Shown here piece after piece: positions 18,143 through 25,432 of a stretch of DNA of 64,000 bases (the first letter of the stretch is position 1; every line of letters starts with the position of its first letter). The position numbers and the translations under genes are program-made. Below the pieces are notes generated by a model that searched no databases, was not told the origin of the DNA, and saw nothing but the letters and a program-made list of their open reading frames with translations. The DNA comes from Lachnoclostridium sp. An118 (GTDB taxonomy: Bacteria; Bacillota; Clostridia; Lachnospirales; Lachnospiraceae): positions 96,742-160,741 of the forward strand of contig NZ_NFLQ01000006.1 of assembly GCF_002160985.1 (NCBI RefSeq). The letters are read 5' to 3'.

Positions 18143-18757
18143 CTAGAACATCATTGATTTCAGAGCTCTCTTCAGCACATCCTCCACCTGCATGTCCTCC
18201 GTGATCTCCACCTGGCGCACCGCCTTGAGAGCCTCCGTGCTCCCGTAGCCCAGGGCCACAAGAGCCTGTACCGCGTCATTCTGGACTGTTCCTGCAGGGC
18301 CGGCGCCAATCCCCGGCACGCTGTCCGCATCCCCGGAGTGAGGGAGGGCGTCCTCAAGCTTCAGTTTGTCCTTCAGCTCCAGTATCAGCTTTTCCGCCGT
18401 CTTTTTCCCAATGCCGGGCGCAGACGAGATGGCCTTTGCATCGCCCGAGAACACAGCGAACCGCAGCTCATCAGGCGTGAGCTGTGAGAGGATGTTCAGA
18501 CCTCCCTTGGGTCCGATGCCGCTGACACCTATGACAAGCCGGAACACCTTCAGGTCATCTTCTGTCAGGAAGCCGAAAAGCTGCATGCTGTCCTCTTTTA
18601 CGCTGAAATAGGTGTGTATCTTTACCTGGCTTCCGATAGCCGGCAGCCTTCCCATGGCGCTGCCGGCCATGAAGATCCCGTAGCCGATGCCACCGGCTTC
18701 CACCACGACCCTGTCCTCCTCCACCGCGGCCAGTTCACCCCGTATATATGAAATCAT
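18143..18757 (-). CDS. ruvA: Holliday junction DNA-binding protein RuvA
   Basis: A 204-residue protein. An OB-fold (1-65, starting MISYIRGELA), tandem helix-hairpin-helix motifs (VSGIGPKGGLNIL and APGIGKKTAEKLILELKDK) and the small C-terminal RuvB-binding domain (VQALVALGYGSTEALKAVRQV) are in order. The start at 18757 follows AAAGGGAG by 9 nt and matches the normal RuvA N terminus; a frame from 18778 is less likely. The upstream Gx gene stops at 18759, one base before this ATG. Confidence 0.97.
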   Translation of the reverse strand: MISYIRGELAAVEEDRVVVEAGGIGYGIFMAGSAMGRLPAIGSQVKIHTYFSVKEDSMQLFGFLTEDDLKVFRLVIGVSGIGPKGGLNILSQLTPDELRFAVFSGDAKAISSAPGIGKKTAEKLILELKDKLKLEDALPHSGDADSVPGIGAGPAGTVQNDAVQALVALGYGSTEALKAVRQVEITEDMQVEDVLKRALKSMMF

Positions 18758-18758
18758 G

Positions 18759-19277
18759 TCATCTAACTCCCTTTCCATTCAATGTAATGCCTGTCAGCCG
18801 TCTCAGCATGGCGTCAGCGGCAATGCCGATGACAAGTCCCGTGAGCAGCCCGGCCACAAGGAGGACCGGGACATAGTAGGAGACACTGAAGGTCTGGACG
18901 ACGAACATGGCTACCGCGAGCTGTCCCACGTTGTGCATGACGCCCCCGCCGATGCTGACACCCAGGACGCTGAAGCCTCCGTTCCTCTTCAGCAGAGCCA
19001 TGACCGTCAGGCTGAGGAGCGCGCCGGCCAGACTGTAGAGGATGCTGAACATGCTGCCAAATATAAAGCCCGCCAGGACAACTCTTGTTACAGACAAAAG
19101 ATAAGCCTCTCTGAGGCTCATCTTATAAAGTGCGATCACTATGATAAGATTGGCAAGACCCAGCTTGACTCCAGGAATACCGATCTGAAATGGTATCAGG
19201 GATTCCACATAGCTGAAGATCAGCGCCAGTGCCGTGAAAACTCCAAAATAAGCAACCCGCGTCTTCAAGGACAGCAC
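18759..19277 (-). CDS. Gx transporter family protein (heptaprenyl diphosphate synthase component I-like)
   Basis: A 172-residue integral membrane protein with about five helices and the family pattern GIPGVKLGLANLIIVIAL and SIGGGVMHNVGQL. It belongs to the Gx transporter/Hpre_diP_synt_I group, whose members resemble ECF-type substrate components. These are often placed beside a NusG domain II protein and ApbE in Rnf-bearing Clostridia, as here. Substrate unknown. It starts 3 nt after the NusG II gene. Confidence 0.85.
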   Translation of the reverse strand: MLSLKTRVAYFGVFTALALIFSYVESLIPFQIGIPGVKLGLANLIIVIALYKMSLREAYLLSVTRVVLAGFIFGSMFSILYSLAGALLSLTVMALLKRNGGFSVLGVSIGGGVMHNVGQLAVAMFVVQTFSVSYYVPVLLVAGLLTGLVIGIAADAMLRRLTGITLNGKGVR

Positions 19278-19280
19278 CTC

Positions 19281-19652
19281 CTAATTCGTGACAGCGTCAT
19301 ACTCGCTCTCCTGCCTGGACTGGATCTCCACGATCACCCTGTTGGGGAGACAGATGATACTCTCGTTGTCCGCGGACACGGCCCGCTGGTCCACGCAGAG
19401 CTGGTCCGGACAGTCCGCTTCTATCATCTTGGCCCTCCCGTTCCTGATCCTGAGGATATTGGTCCCACCGTTGATGGAGACCTCCCTGTCCTCGTTCAAA
19501 GGATATGTTCCCTCTATCGCACCGTCCACACGGACCACAGCCACGCCGCTTCCGGCACTTCCCAGCGCTTCGTGAAGGAGCCAGGAGCCGGCCGCTACCG
19601 CCAGGATCAGCACGATAAGTACGATATCTTTTATCTTCAGACGTTTTTTCAT
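19281..19652 (-). CDS. NusG domain II membrane-anchored protein
   Basis: A 123-residue protein with one N-terminal helix (IVLIVLILAVAAGSWLLH, about 10-27) and an extracytoplasmic NusG domain II. The conserved motif MIEADCPDQLCVDQ, with two Cys, and the final SIICLPNRVIVEI are intact. Function is unknown, but such proteins accompany Gx transporters and ApbE near redox gene clusters. It is the first gene of the nusG II-Gx-ruvAB operon. Confidence 0.88.
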   Translation of the reverse strand: MKKRLKIKDIVLIVLILAVAAGSWLLHEALGSAGSGVAVVRVDGAIEGTYPLNEDREVSINGGTNILRIRNGRAKMIEADCPDQLCVDQRAVSADNESIICLPNRVIVEIQSRQESEYDAVTN

Positions 19653-19691
19653 GATGACTGCTTTCGCTTTCTCCTAAATACTATATGTGCT

Positions 19692-19720
19692 ATTCTACCA
19701 TATCGTTTTGGGATGTGCAA
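19692..19720 (-). promoter_or_regulatory. SigA promoter of the nusG II-Gx-ruvAB operon
   Basis: Minus strand TTGCAC (19715-19720), 17 bp, TAGAAT (19692-19697), 40 nt before the first gene. A LexA-like box overlaps the -35. Confidence 0.7.
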
Positions 19721-19743
19721 CCACATGTTCGGACATCTGTTCG
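19718..19743 (-). promoter_or_regulatory. Tandem LexA (SOS) box candidates
   Basis: Against the Firmicute LexA consensus CGAACRNRYGTTYG, the minus strand reads CGAACATGTGGTTG (19718-19731) and CGAACAGATGTCCG (19730-19743), each with one mismatch. A weaker third copy, GGAACATGTGGCTG, lies at 19753-19766. RuvAB is a classic SOS target. Confidence 0.6.
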
Positions 19744-19779
19744 GATGAGCAGCAGCCACATGTTCCTGTGTAGTTGCAG

Positions 19780-19809
19780 TTGCGGCCCCTGCCGTGACTA
19801 TGTTATAAT
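19780..19809 (+). promoter_or_regulatory. SigA promoter of apbE
   Basis: TTGCGG (19780-19785), 18 bp, TATAAT (19804-19809), leaving a leader of about 105 nt before apbE. Confidence 0.6.
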
Positions 19810-19815
19810 GTTTGC

Positions 19816-19905
19816 GCAAAAGCGTGACCTGAAGCGGCAAGACCGCTTCACCCTGTCGCTCACGCGGTATGACAGCGACGTGCCGCAGACCTGGCACGAT
19901 TTTTA
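19816..19905 (+). promoter_or_regulatory. Structured apbE leader, possible attenuator
   Basis: The leader contains the hairpin GAAGCGG-CAAGA-CCGCTTC, an outer GCGTGA/TCACGC pairing, and CGTGCC-GCAGACCT-GGCACG followed by ATTTTTAC, which resembles an intrinsic terminator just before the ribosome-binding site. It does not match the FMN riboswitch. Confidence 0.35.
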
Positions 19906-19923
19906 CAAATGAGGTGGAAAATC

Positions 19924-20913
19924 ATGAAATTATGGAAAACACGGTCCCTGGCAGGAGCGGCTGCGGCAGTCTCTTTCTTTCTGGTATCCGGCTGTGCGGC
20001 AGTCTCCTCCGAGCCCATGACGTACACAGACACGCTGTTTGACAGTGTGATCTCCCTGCAGATATACGACTCGAGGGACCAGGATATACTGGAGGGATGC
20101 CGTGAGCTCTGTCAGAAGTACGACGTCATGTTCTCCCGGACCAATGAAGAGAGCGAAATCTCCAGGATCAACAATGCCCAGGGCAACCCGGTCGAGGTGT
20201 CGCCGGATACTGCCACCCTTGTCAAAAAGGGGCTCTACTACGGCAAGCTCTCCGGAGGGGCCTTCGACATCACTATAGGCTCTGTGTCCAGGCTGTGGGA
20301 TTTCAAGTCTGAGGACCCGGCTCCGCCGGATCCTGCCGCTATCGCCGCAGCCCTGACCCATGTGGATTATAAAAAGGTGGTCGTGGAGGGGAATACCGTC
20401 ACCCTGCAGGATCCGGCCGCAGCCCTGGACCTGGGCGCCGTGGCGAAGGGATACATAGCTGACAGGCTGAAGGATTACCTGGAGGGAGAAGGCGTGCGCC
20501 ACGCCCTCATCAACCTGGGTGGGAACGTGCTGGCTGTAGGTGACAAGCCGGACGGCTCTTCCTTTAATATAGGCATCCAGAAGCCCTTTGACGAGAGCGG
20601 CATCCCTCTCACCTCGGTCAGGATCGATGACAAGTCCATTGTCACATCGGGGACCTATCAGCGCTTTTTTGAGCGGGACGGCAGTCTGTACCACCACATT
20701 CTGGACCCCGCCTCCGGGTACCCCTGCAATAACGGTCTGGCCAGCGTATCCATCATCACAGACTCCTCTCTCACCGCGGACGCTCTGAGCACCACCTGTT
20801 TTGTCCTGGGCCCGGAGAAAGGGATGTCCCTTGTCAATCAGCTGGAGAACGTGGAAGCTGTATTTGTAGACACGGACAGCCAGATCACCTACTCAAATAA
20901 TTTCCAGAAATAG
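19924..20913 (+). CDS. apbE: FAD:protein FMN transferase ApbE (lipoprotein)
   Basis: Transfers FMN from FAD to a Thr of target proteins outside the membrane; RnfG and RnfD of the nearby Rnf operon are the expected targets. The 329-residue protein has a lipoprotein signal (helix 8-22, lipobox VSGC) and ApbE motifs: GAFDITIG, ALDLGAVAKGYIADRL, INLGGNVLAVG, TSGTYQRFFERDG, HHILDPASGYP and ADALSTTCFVLG. Start 19924 follows GAGGTG by 7 nt; an ATG at 19909 has no site. It is divergent from the nusG II operon. Confidence 0.96.
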   Translation: MKLWKTRSLAGAAAAVSFFLVSGCAAVSSEPMTYTDTLFDSVISLQIYDSRDQDILEGCRELCQKYDVMFSRTNEESEISRINNAQGNPVEVSPDTATLVKKGLYYGKLSGGAFDITIGSVSRLWDFKSEDPAPPDPAAIAAALTHVDYKKVVVEGNTVTLQDPAAALDLGAVAKGYIADRLKDYLEGEGVRHALINLGGNVLAVGDKPDGSSFNIGIQKPFDESGIPLTSVRIDDKSIVTSGTYQRFFERDGSLYHHILDPASGYPCNNGLASVSIITDSSLTADALSTTCFVLGPEKGMSLVNQLENVEAVFVDTDSQITYSNNFQK

Positions 20914-20940
20914 AAAAACTCCCTATGGGCAGTTAATGTA

Positions 20941-20997
20941 GAAGCTCCCTGTGTGAGAGGCAATGCAAAAGACAATGCCTCTCGCGCAGGGAGCTTC
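20941..20997. terminator. Bidirectional terminator hairpin between apbE and the HTH gene
   Basis: 22-bp arms (GAAGCTCCCTG... at 20941 and ...CAGGGAGCTTC ending 20997) with two G-U positions and a 13-nt loop. It sits between the two convergent stop codons. Confidence 0.75.
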
Positions 20998-21219
20998 TTA
21001 CACTTGCCGTTCGTCAAAATAGAACAGCTCTTCAAACTTCTTATCTAAAGCGATACAGAGAACAAGCGCCAATTTCGCAGTTGGGTTAAACTGCCCTGTC
21101 TCAATAGAGCTGATCGTATTGCGGGATACCCCCACCATTTCCGCCAGCGCTGACTGTGACAGCTTTTTTTCTGTCCGCACTTCCCTTATATTGTTTTTCA
21201 GTATCAGCTTATCATTCAT
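20998..21219 (-). CDS. XRE-family HTH transcriptional regulator
   Basis: A 73-residue, single-domain HTH_3 protein: IREVRTEKKLSQSALAEMVGVSRNTISSIETGQFNPTAKLALVLC, then a short KKFEELFYF dimer tail typical of the YozG type. The ATG at 21219 overlaps the TGA of the upstream DUF6442 gene by one base, so translation is coupled and the start is clear. It most likely represses its own operon through the 12-bp palindrome between the -35 and -10 boxes (21587-21598). Confidence 0.92.
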   Translation of the reverse strand: MNDKLILKNNIREVRTEKKLSQSALAEMVGVSRNTISSIETGQFNPTAKLALVLCIALDKKFEELFYFDERQV

Positions 21220-21533
21220 CAGAACAGCTCCATACAAAATTTACAAAAAAAGCAGGCAGCCAATATCAGCAGTACGATACCGGCTATAAGAGAATACTTT
21301 TGTTGCAGCTTTAGCCCCTCATAGGTAAATCCCAAGCCCGAAGTGCAAAACAGCAGCGATATGATGTCTGCGGGAGACTCTGTCCGGACTATCTTGATGA
21401 TCATTATGACCGCCCCCAAGACAATCAGGCCCCACAGTGAAAAGGCATCCCTCTTTAGACGCACCTCTCTCTCGCGTTCATCTCCCAGATAATTTTCTCT
21501 TTTGGCTCTTAATAAAATTTCCTCTCTGTTCAT
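21219..21533 (-). CDS. DUF6442 family membrane protein
   Basis: A 104-residue protein with a charged N terminus (MNREEILLRAKREN, then REREVRLKRDAF), one helix at about 28-45 and two more near 60-100. This pattern, with a small XRE regulator overlapping downstream, is the DUF6442 pair found widely in Firmicutes; function unknown. Start 21533 follows AAGGAG; an upstream in-frame codon at 21602 would lie before the promoter -10 and is rejected. Confidence 0.85.
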   Translation of the reverse strand: MNREEILLRAKRENYLGDEREREVRLKRDAFSLWGLIVLGAVIMIIKIVRTESPADIISLLFCTSGLGFTYEGLKLQQKYSLIAGIVLLILAACFFCKFCMELF

Positions 21534-21573
21534 GGATACAGTCTCCTTATGCCAAGTTTTATTGTCATTAAGA

Positions 21574-21602
21574 AGTATATCATTGCCAAGTATACTTGTC
21601 AA
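21574..21602 (-). promoter_or_regulatory. SigA promoter with internal operator for DUF6442-HTH
   Basis: Minus strand TTGACA (21597-21602), 17 bp, TATACT (21574-21579). The perfect palindrome CAAGTATACTTG (21587-21598) fills the spacer, and a half copy (ATATACTT) overlaps the -10. Confidence 0.75.
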
Positions 21603-21611
21603 TACTACGCA

Positions 21612-21644
21612 TAAAAACGGCCAGCCCCATGGGGCTGACCGTTT
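21612..21644 (-). terminator. Terminator at the end of the Rnf operon
   Basis: Arms AAACGGCCAGCCCC and GGGGCTGACCGTTT (one G-U pair), with a T-tract on the minus strand (TTTTTAT). Confidence 0.85.
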
Positions 21645-21667
21645 CCTGATTACATGATTTCAAGAAA

Positions 21668-22225
21668 TCAATATCCGTATGACGGATAGGCGCTGAACAG
21701 GGCTGCTCCGAAGACGAACACCAGGATGAAGGAGAGTATGATGACCACCAGCTCGATGACGAGTGCCGCGCGGCAGTAGTTTCTCCTGTTGATGTTGCCG
21801 TTCTTTCCGAAAGCCCACACAAAGTAGAGGATGATGCCCGCGCAGGGGATCATCAGGGCCAGGATGGTGAGGACCCAGTCACCCATGGACATGGGGCTTG
21901 TATCCATACCGCCGTACTGCTGCGGGTTGTAGCCGTTTCCGCCGTACTGCTGATTGTAATTCTGGTTGTAATTCTGGCTGTAGTTATAGTTCTGGTACTG
22001 ATACTGGCTCTGATCCTGGTACTGGGTCTGGCCGTTCTGAGCATAGTATCCGTTCTGTCCCTGGCTGCCAGCGCTGTCTGTACCTCCTGCACCGTTATAG
22101 TCCGCACTGCTGTAGCCCGCATTGGGGTCTGTGTACTGCTGCTCCGGCTGGCTCTGCGAGCTTCCGCTCCCGGCGCTTGTATAGTCCTGTCCGTTGTCCG
22201 GCTGATTGTTGTAATTATTATCCAT
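21668..22225 (-). CDS. Gln/Tyr/Asn-rich membrane protein, last gene of the Rnf operon
   Basis: A 185-residue protein. Residues 1-110 are low-complexity and almost uncharged, rich in Q, Y, N, G and S (repeats such as YNQNYNQQYGG). Residues 118-185 hold two hydrophobic helices separated by FVWAFGKNGNINRRNYCRA, a layout seen in many small Firmicute and Bacteroides proteins with disordered N termini. Start 22225 follows AAGGAGGAAG. Function unknown. It is followed by a strong terminator, so it closes the transcription unit that begins with rnfC. Confidence 0.8.
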   Translation of the reverse strand: MDNNYNNQPDNGQDYTSAGSGSSQSQPEQQYTDPNAGYSSADYNGAGGTDSAGSQGQNGYYAQNGQTQYQDQSQYQYQNYNYSQNYNQNYNQQYGGNGYNPQQYGGMDTSPMSMGDWVLTILALMIPCAGIILYFVWAFGKNGNINRRNYCRAALVIELVVIILSFILVFVFGAALFSAYPSYGY

Positions 22226-22266
22226 TTGTTCTTCCTCCTTGAGACACATAACAATCTGCCGTTATT

Positions 22267-22722
22267 TTACCATAATTGTCTGTAAATGACAATCTTTTGG
22301 AGGAGATTATCTGAATGGTAAATGTAGGGTTCCCTGTCAGGGAAGTATCTGTACATGGATACAGCGTAAAAGACGAGCATCCCGCAGATGAGAAGGATGC
22401 CGACCCACTTGAGCCACCCGGAAAGGTTCCTCCTGCGAAGGAGATATCTCTGTACAGCGGCGGCCCCCAGCCACAGCAGGATGGGATAGATAAAGGGCTG
22501 CAGCTCCCAGGCCTCCGCAAAACGGAGGGCGAGGACCGCAAGCCCCGCCCTTGTCAGCCCGCAGGCGGGACAGGGAAGGCCTGTCAGGCAGACTGCCGGG
22601 CAGATGCTGCCGAAGAGGATATACAGAAGACAAAAAAGGGCGATTACCGAAATAACCGCCCACTTTACATTCCTTATATCCGTCCAGAAAAGCTTTGCGC
22701 TGGATCTGATATATCTCATCAT
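22267..22722 (-). CDS. DUF2752 membrane protein
   Basis: About 151 residues with four hydrophobic segments. The DUF2752 signature CLTGLPCPACGLTRAG (CPxCGxTRA) is intact at about 49-64. The start is placed at ATG 22722 (ATG 22719 also possible), just 5 nt after the rnfB stop; a longer frame to 22782 only overlaps rnfB. Function unknown; the conserved Cys pair could bind metal or react with thiols. Position inside the Rnf operon is notable. Confidence 0.82.
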   Translation of the reverse strand: MMRYIRSSAKLFWTDIRNVKWAVISVIALFCLLYILFGSICPAVCLTGLPCPACGLTRAGLAVLALRFAEAWELQPFIYPILLWLGAAAVQRYLLRRRNLSGWLKWVGILLICGMLVFYAVSMYRYFPDREPYIYHSDNLLQKIVIYRQLW

Positions 22723-22727
22723 GATTT

Positions 22728-23519
22728 TTACAGTATCACTTTCTTCGGACACTTCTCCGCGCACTTTCCGCAGTTTGTACACTTGGAAGGATCGATGTGC
22801 GCGATATTGTCTACAACCTTGACAGCGTCAAACTCGCAGACCTTCTCACACATCTTGCATCCGATACATCCAACGGAGCATACAGACATGACATCTTTAC
22901 CCTTATCCCTGGAGCTGCACTGTACAAGGTGCTTCTGCTCGTAGGGCACAAGCTCGATCAGATGACGCGGGCACACGGCGATACATTTTCCGCAGGCCTT
23001 GCAGGCATCCTTGTCTACTACAGCCACACCGTCCACTATATGGATGGCGTCAAAGGGACAGGCCTGCACGCAGGAGCCCTCTCCGAGACAGCCGAAAGTA
23101 CAGGCCTTCGGGCCTCCGTTCTGCATCATATTGATCATGACACAGTCGTGTAATCCGTTGTAATTGTACGTCTGCTTTGCCACCTCGCAGGTGCCGGCAC
23201 ATTTGACAAAGGCAACCTCCCTTATCTGCTCTCCTGCGTCAACACCCATGATCGCGCCAACCTTTGCGGCCACCGGAGCGCCGCCCACAGGGCAGGCGTT
23301 GACCGGGGCCTCTCCCTTGGAGATGGCCGCCGCAAGTCCGGAGCACCCCGGGTAACCGCAGCCACCGCAGTTGTTGCCCGGCAGCACGCCCAGTATCTGC
23401 TCTTCTTTTTCGTCAACTTCTACTGCAAACTGCTTGTCCGCAAGTCCGAGGAAAATACCGATGAATAACCCAGTACCGCCTACAATGACTGCAGCCAAGA
23501 TAATTCCTGTCATACTCAT
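22728..23519 (-). CDS. rnfB: Rnf complex subunit B (iron-sulfur protein)
   Basis: Electron entry subunit that accepts electrons from ferredoxin. 263 residues: an N-terminal membrane helix (about 5-26), the RnfB Cys motif NNCGGCGYPGCSG (about 49-61), then ferredoxin-type clusters including CLGEGSCVQACP, CKACGKCIAVCP, CIGCKMCEKVC and CTNCGKCAEKCP. All cysteines expected for multiple [4Fe-4S] clusters are present. Sixth gene of rnfCDGEAB, 12 nt after rnfA. Confidence 0.97.
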   Translation of the reverse strand: MSMTGIILAAVIVGGTGLFIGIFLGLADKQFAVEVDEKEEQILGVLPGNNCGGCGYPGCSGLAAAISKGEAPVNACPVGGAPVAAKVGAIMGVDAGEQIREVAFVKCAGTCEVAKQTYNYNGLHDCVMINMMQNGGPKACTFGCLGEGSCVQACPFDAIHIVDGVAVVDKDACKACGKCIAVCPRHLIELVPYEQKHLVQCSSRDKGKDVMSVCSVGCIGCKMCEKVCEFDAVKVVDNIAHIDPSKCTNCGKCAEKCPKKVIL

Positions 23520-23531
23520 TTTCTTTTCCTC

Positions 23532-24107
23532 CTATATCAGCCCGGAGAAGCCGAAGAATGCGATCGCCATCAGTGTGGAAGTGAGAAGGACGATAGGCAT
23601 TCCCTTAAAGGACTCCGGAATATCGTTGTATTCCATTTTCTCTCTGATGCCGGCCAGCAGGACAATGGCGATCAGGTAGCCGACTCCTGTGGCAAAACCG
23701 TTTACGACACCCTCCAGGATGTTGTAGCCATCCTGCACGTTGTTCAGCGCAACACCCAGCACGGCACAGTTTGTCGTGATCAGGGGCAGATAAACGCCCA
23801 GCGCGTTGTAGAGGGAGGGGACGAACTTTTTGAGGAACATCTCCACGATCTGTACAAGCGCCGCAATGACCAGGATGAACACGATGGTGTTCAGATAGTC
23901 AAAGCCCAGCGGATGAAGGATGAACTGGTACAAAAGGCCTGCCACCAAGGAGGCCAGTGTGATAACGAAGATAACGGCTCCGCCCATGCCGACCGCTGTC
24001 TCTGTCTTTTTGGAGACACCGAGGAAGGAACAGATACCGAGGAACTGGCTGAGCACCACGTTGCTCACGAGCGCAGAGCCCACTGCAATTAAAATCAAAT
24101 CTCCCAT
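23532..24107 (-). CDS. rnfA: Rnf complex subunit A
   Basis: A 191-residue polytopic subunit with six helices, homologous to RnfE. Conserved stretches include VLSQFLGICSFLGVSKK (with the Cys that, with RnfE, holds an intramembrane Fe-S cluster in known structures) and PLITTNCAVLGVAL. Part of the Na+- or H+-pumping core of the Rnf complex. Located 11 nt after rnfE. Confidence 0.97.
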   Translation of the reverse strand: MGDLILIAVGSALVSNVVLSQFLGICSFLGVSKKTETAVGMGGAVIFVITLASLVAGLLYQFILHPLGFDYLNTIVFILVIAALVQIVEMFLKKFVPSLYNALGVYLPLITTNCAVLGVALNNVQDGYNILEGVVNGFATGVGYLIAIVLLAGIREKMEYNDIPESFKGMPIVLLTSTLMAIAFFGFSGLI

Positions 24108-24118
24108 GGTTTTCCCTC

Positions 24119-24835
24119 CTATTCTTTATCTTTTCCGGCTGCTGAAGGGCATCCGCCGCATGTAGCACAGTCCGCGCCGCAGCCTGACTGGATCTTGGAA
24201 GCGTCCTTGCCCTTCTTCTCCATGTTGATCTTCACCTTGTTCTGGAGAGCGGCAAGTCCCGCGAGCACGAGGAAGGCGCCCGGAGCAAGGATGAAGATGG
24301 TGATGGGTGTGTAGCCCGCGGTTCCGGTAGCCGAGTCAGCCAGCGGAAGGAGCTGGTAGCCGAAGACCTGTCCCGCGCCCAGTATCTCTCGCACGATACC
24401 GATAGCGATCAGGGCCACCGTAAATCCAAGTCCCATGCCCAGTCCATCAAAGATGGAGGGGAGCACCTTATTCTTGGAAGCGTAGCTCTCAGCACGGCCC
24501 AGGATGATACAGTTTACAACGATCAGTGGAATGTAGATTCCCAGTGAATCGTAAAGGTCCGGTGTGAAGCCTTCCATCATAAAGTCAACAATTGTTACAA
24601 AGGATGCCACGACTACGATAAACGCAGGCATACGGACAGAGTCCGGTATGATCTTCCGCAGCATGGAGATCAGCATGTTGGACATGACAAGTACGAATGT
24701 CGTGGAAAGTCCCATGCCGATACCGTTTGTCGCTGATGTTGTGACCGCAAGCGTGGGGCACATGCCGAGCATCAGGACAAAGATCGGGTTTTCATCTATA
24801 AGACCGTTTTTCAGTCTCTCGCCACATTCATTCAT
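24119..24835 (-). CDS. rnfE: Rnf complex subunit E with Cys-rich tail
   Basis: A 238-residue subunit with six helices, paralogous to RnfA. VLMLGMCPTLAVTTSATNGIGMG and PLIVVNCIILGRAESYASKN carry the conserved Cys of the intramembrane cluster. After the last helix there is an extra cytoplasmic tail (about 205-238), basic then CGADCATCGGC, with four closely spaced cysteines, not part of the core fold. Lies 12 nt after rnfG. Confidence 0.96.
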   Translation of the reverse strand: MNECGERLKNGLIDENPIFVLMLGMCPTLAVTTSATNGIGMGLSTTFVLVMSNMLISMLRKIIPDSVRMPAFIVVVASFVTIVDFMMEGFTPDLYDSLGIYIPLIVVNCIILGRAESYASKNKVLPSIFDGLGMGLGFTVALIAIGIVREILGAGQVFGYQLLPLADSATGTAGYTPITIFILAPGAFLVLAGLAALQNKVKINMEKKGKDASKIQSGCGADCATCGGCPSAAGKDKE

Positions 24836-24847
24836 CTCAACTACCTC

Positions 24848-25432
24848 CTAAAACGCATTCTGGAAGTAACCAAGTGCCGCGTTCACCGCACCTGTCACTG
24901 CCCTTGTTGTGATGGTGGCGCCGCTGATGGCATCAATTGGCTCGCCCTCGCCGCCGTCTTTAGATACATAGAAATGGTCTGTCTGCACGCCCACATACTG
25001 GCCGTAGAAGGACTCGTTCTGGGCGTTCATTCCAAGACCTGCCGTCTCGCTGATGGACAGGAAGGAAATGCCGCTCACCGTGCCGTCCGCCGTAATGCCG
25101 ACAACCACCTGTATATCGCCGCCGTAGCCCTCGCCGTCTGTAGCCGTGATGACATAGCCTGTGTCGCCGCCGTCCACTGTGCAGACCTCATCGATGGTGG
25201 CATCGATGCCAAGATCGGAGATTACCTGGTCTGCCACAGCGGAGTCCACATCTGTCTCCTCGAAGGAGCCCAGATCCGCGTCCGGGAACACAGCCTGCCA
25301 TGCCTCCCTCTTTGCGTTCTCTTCAGACTGGGCGATAGGGTCCTTTGTGACCTCATAGGCAAGCCCGAGGAGAAGGCCGGAGATCAGTGTGATAACTGTA
25401 AGGATGATTGTATTTTTTATGATCTTGTTCAT
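24848..25432 (-). CDS. rnfG: Rnf complex subunit G (covalent FMN subunit)
   Basis: A 194-residue protein with one N-terminal helix (about 8-27) and an extracytoplasmic FMN-binding domain. The flavinylation motif DAISGAT at 167-173 places the FMN on Thr173, the type of site modified by ApbE (encoded at 19924-20913). The start overlaps the rnfD stop at 25432. Confidence 0.96.
   Translation of the reverse strand: MNKIIKNTIILTVITLISGLLLGLAYEVTKDPIAQSEENAKREAWQAVFPDADLGSFEETDVDSAVADQVISDLGIDATIDEVCTVDGGDTGYVITATDGEGYGGDIQVVVGITADGTVSGISFLSISETAGLGMNAQNESFYGQYVGVQTDHFYVSKDGGEGEPIDAISGATITTRAVTGAVNAALGYFQNAF

Noticed and set aside
19804..19923. FMN riboswitch before apbE
   Set aside because: Lacks the RFN-element core; the leader is structured but different.
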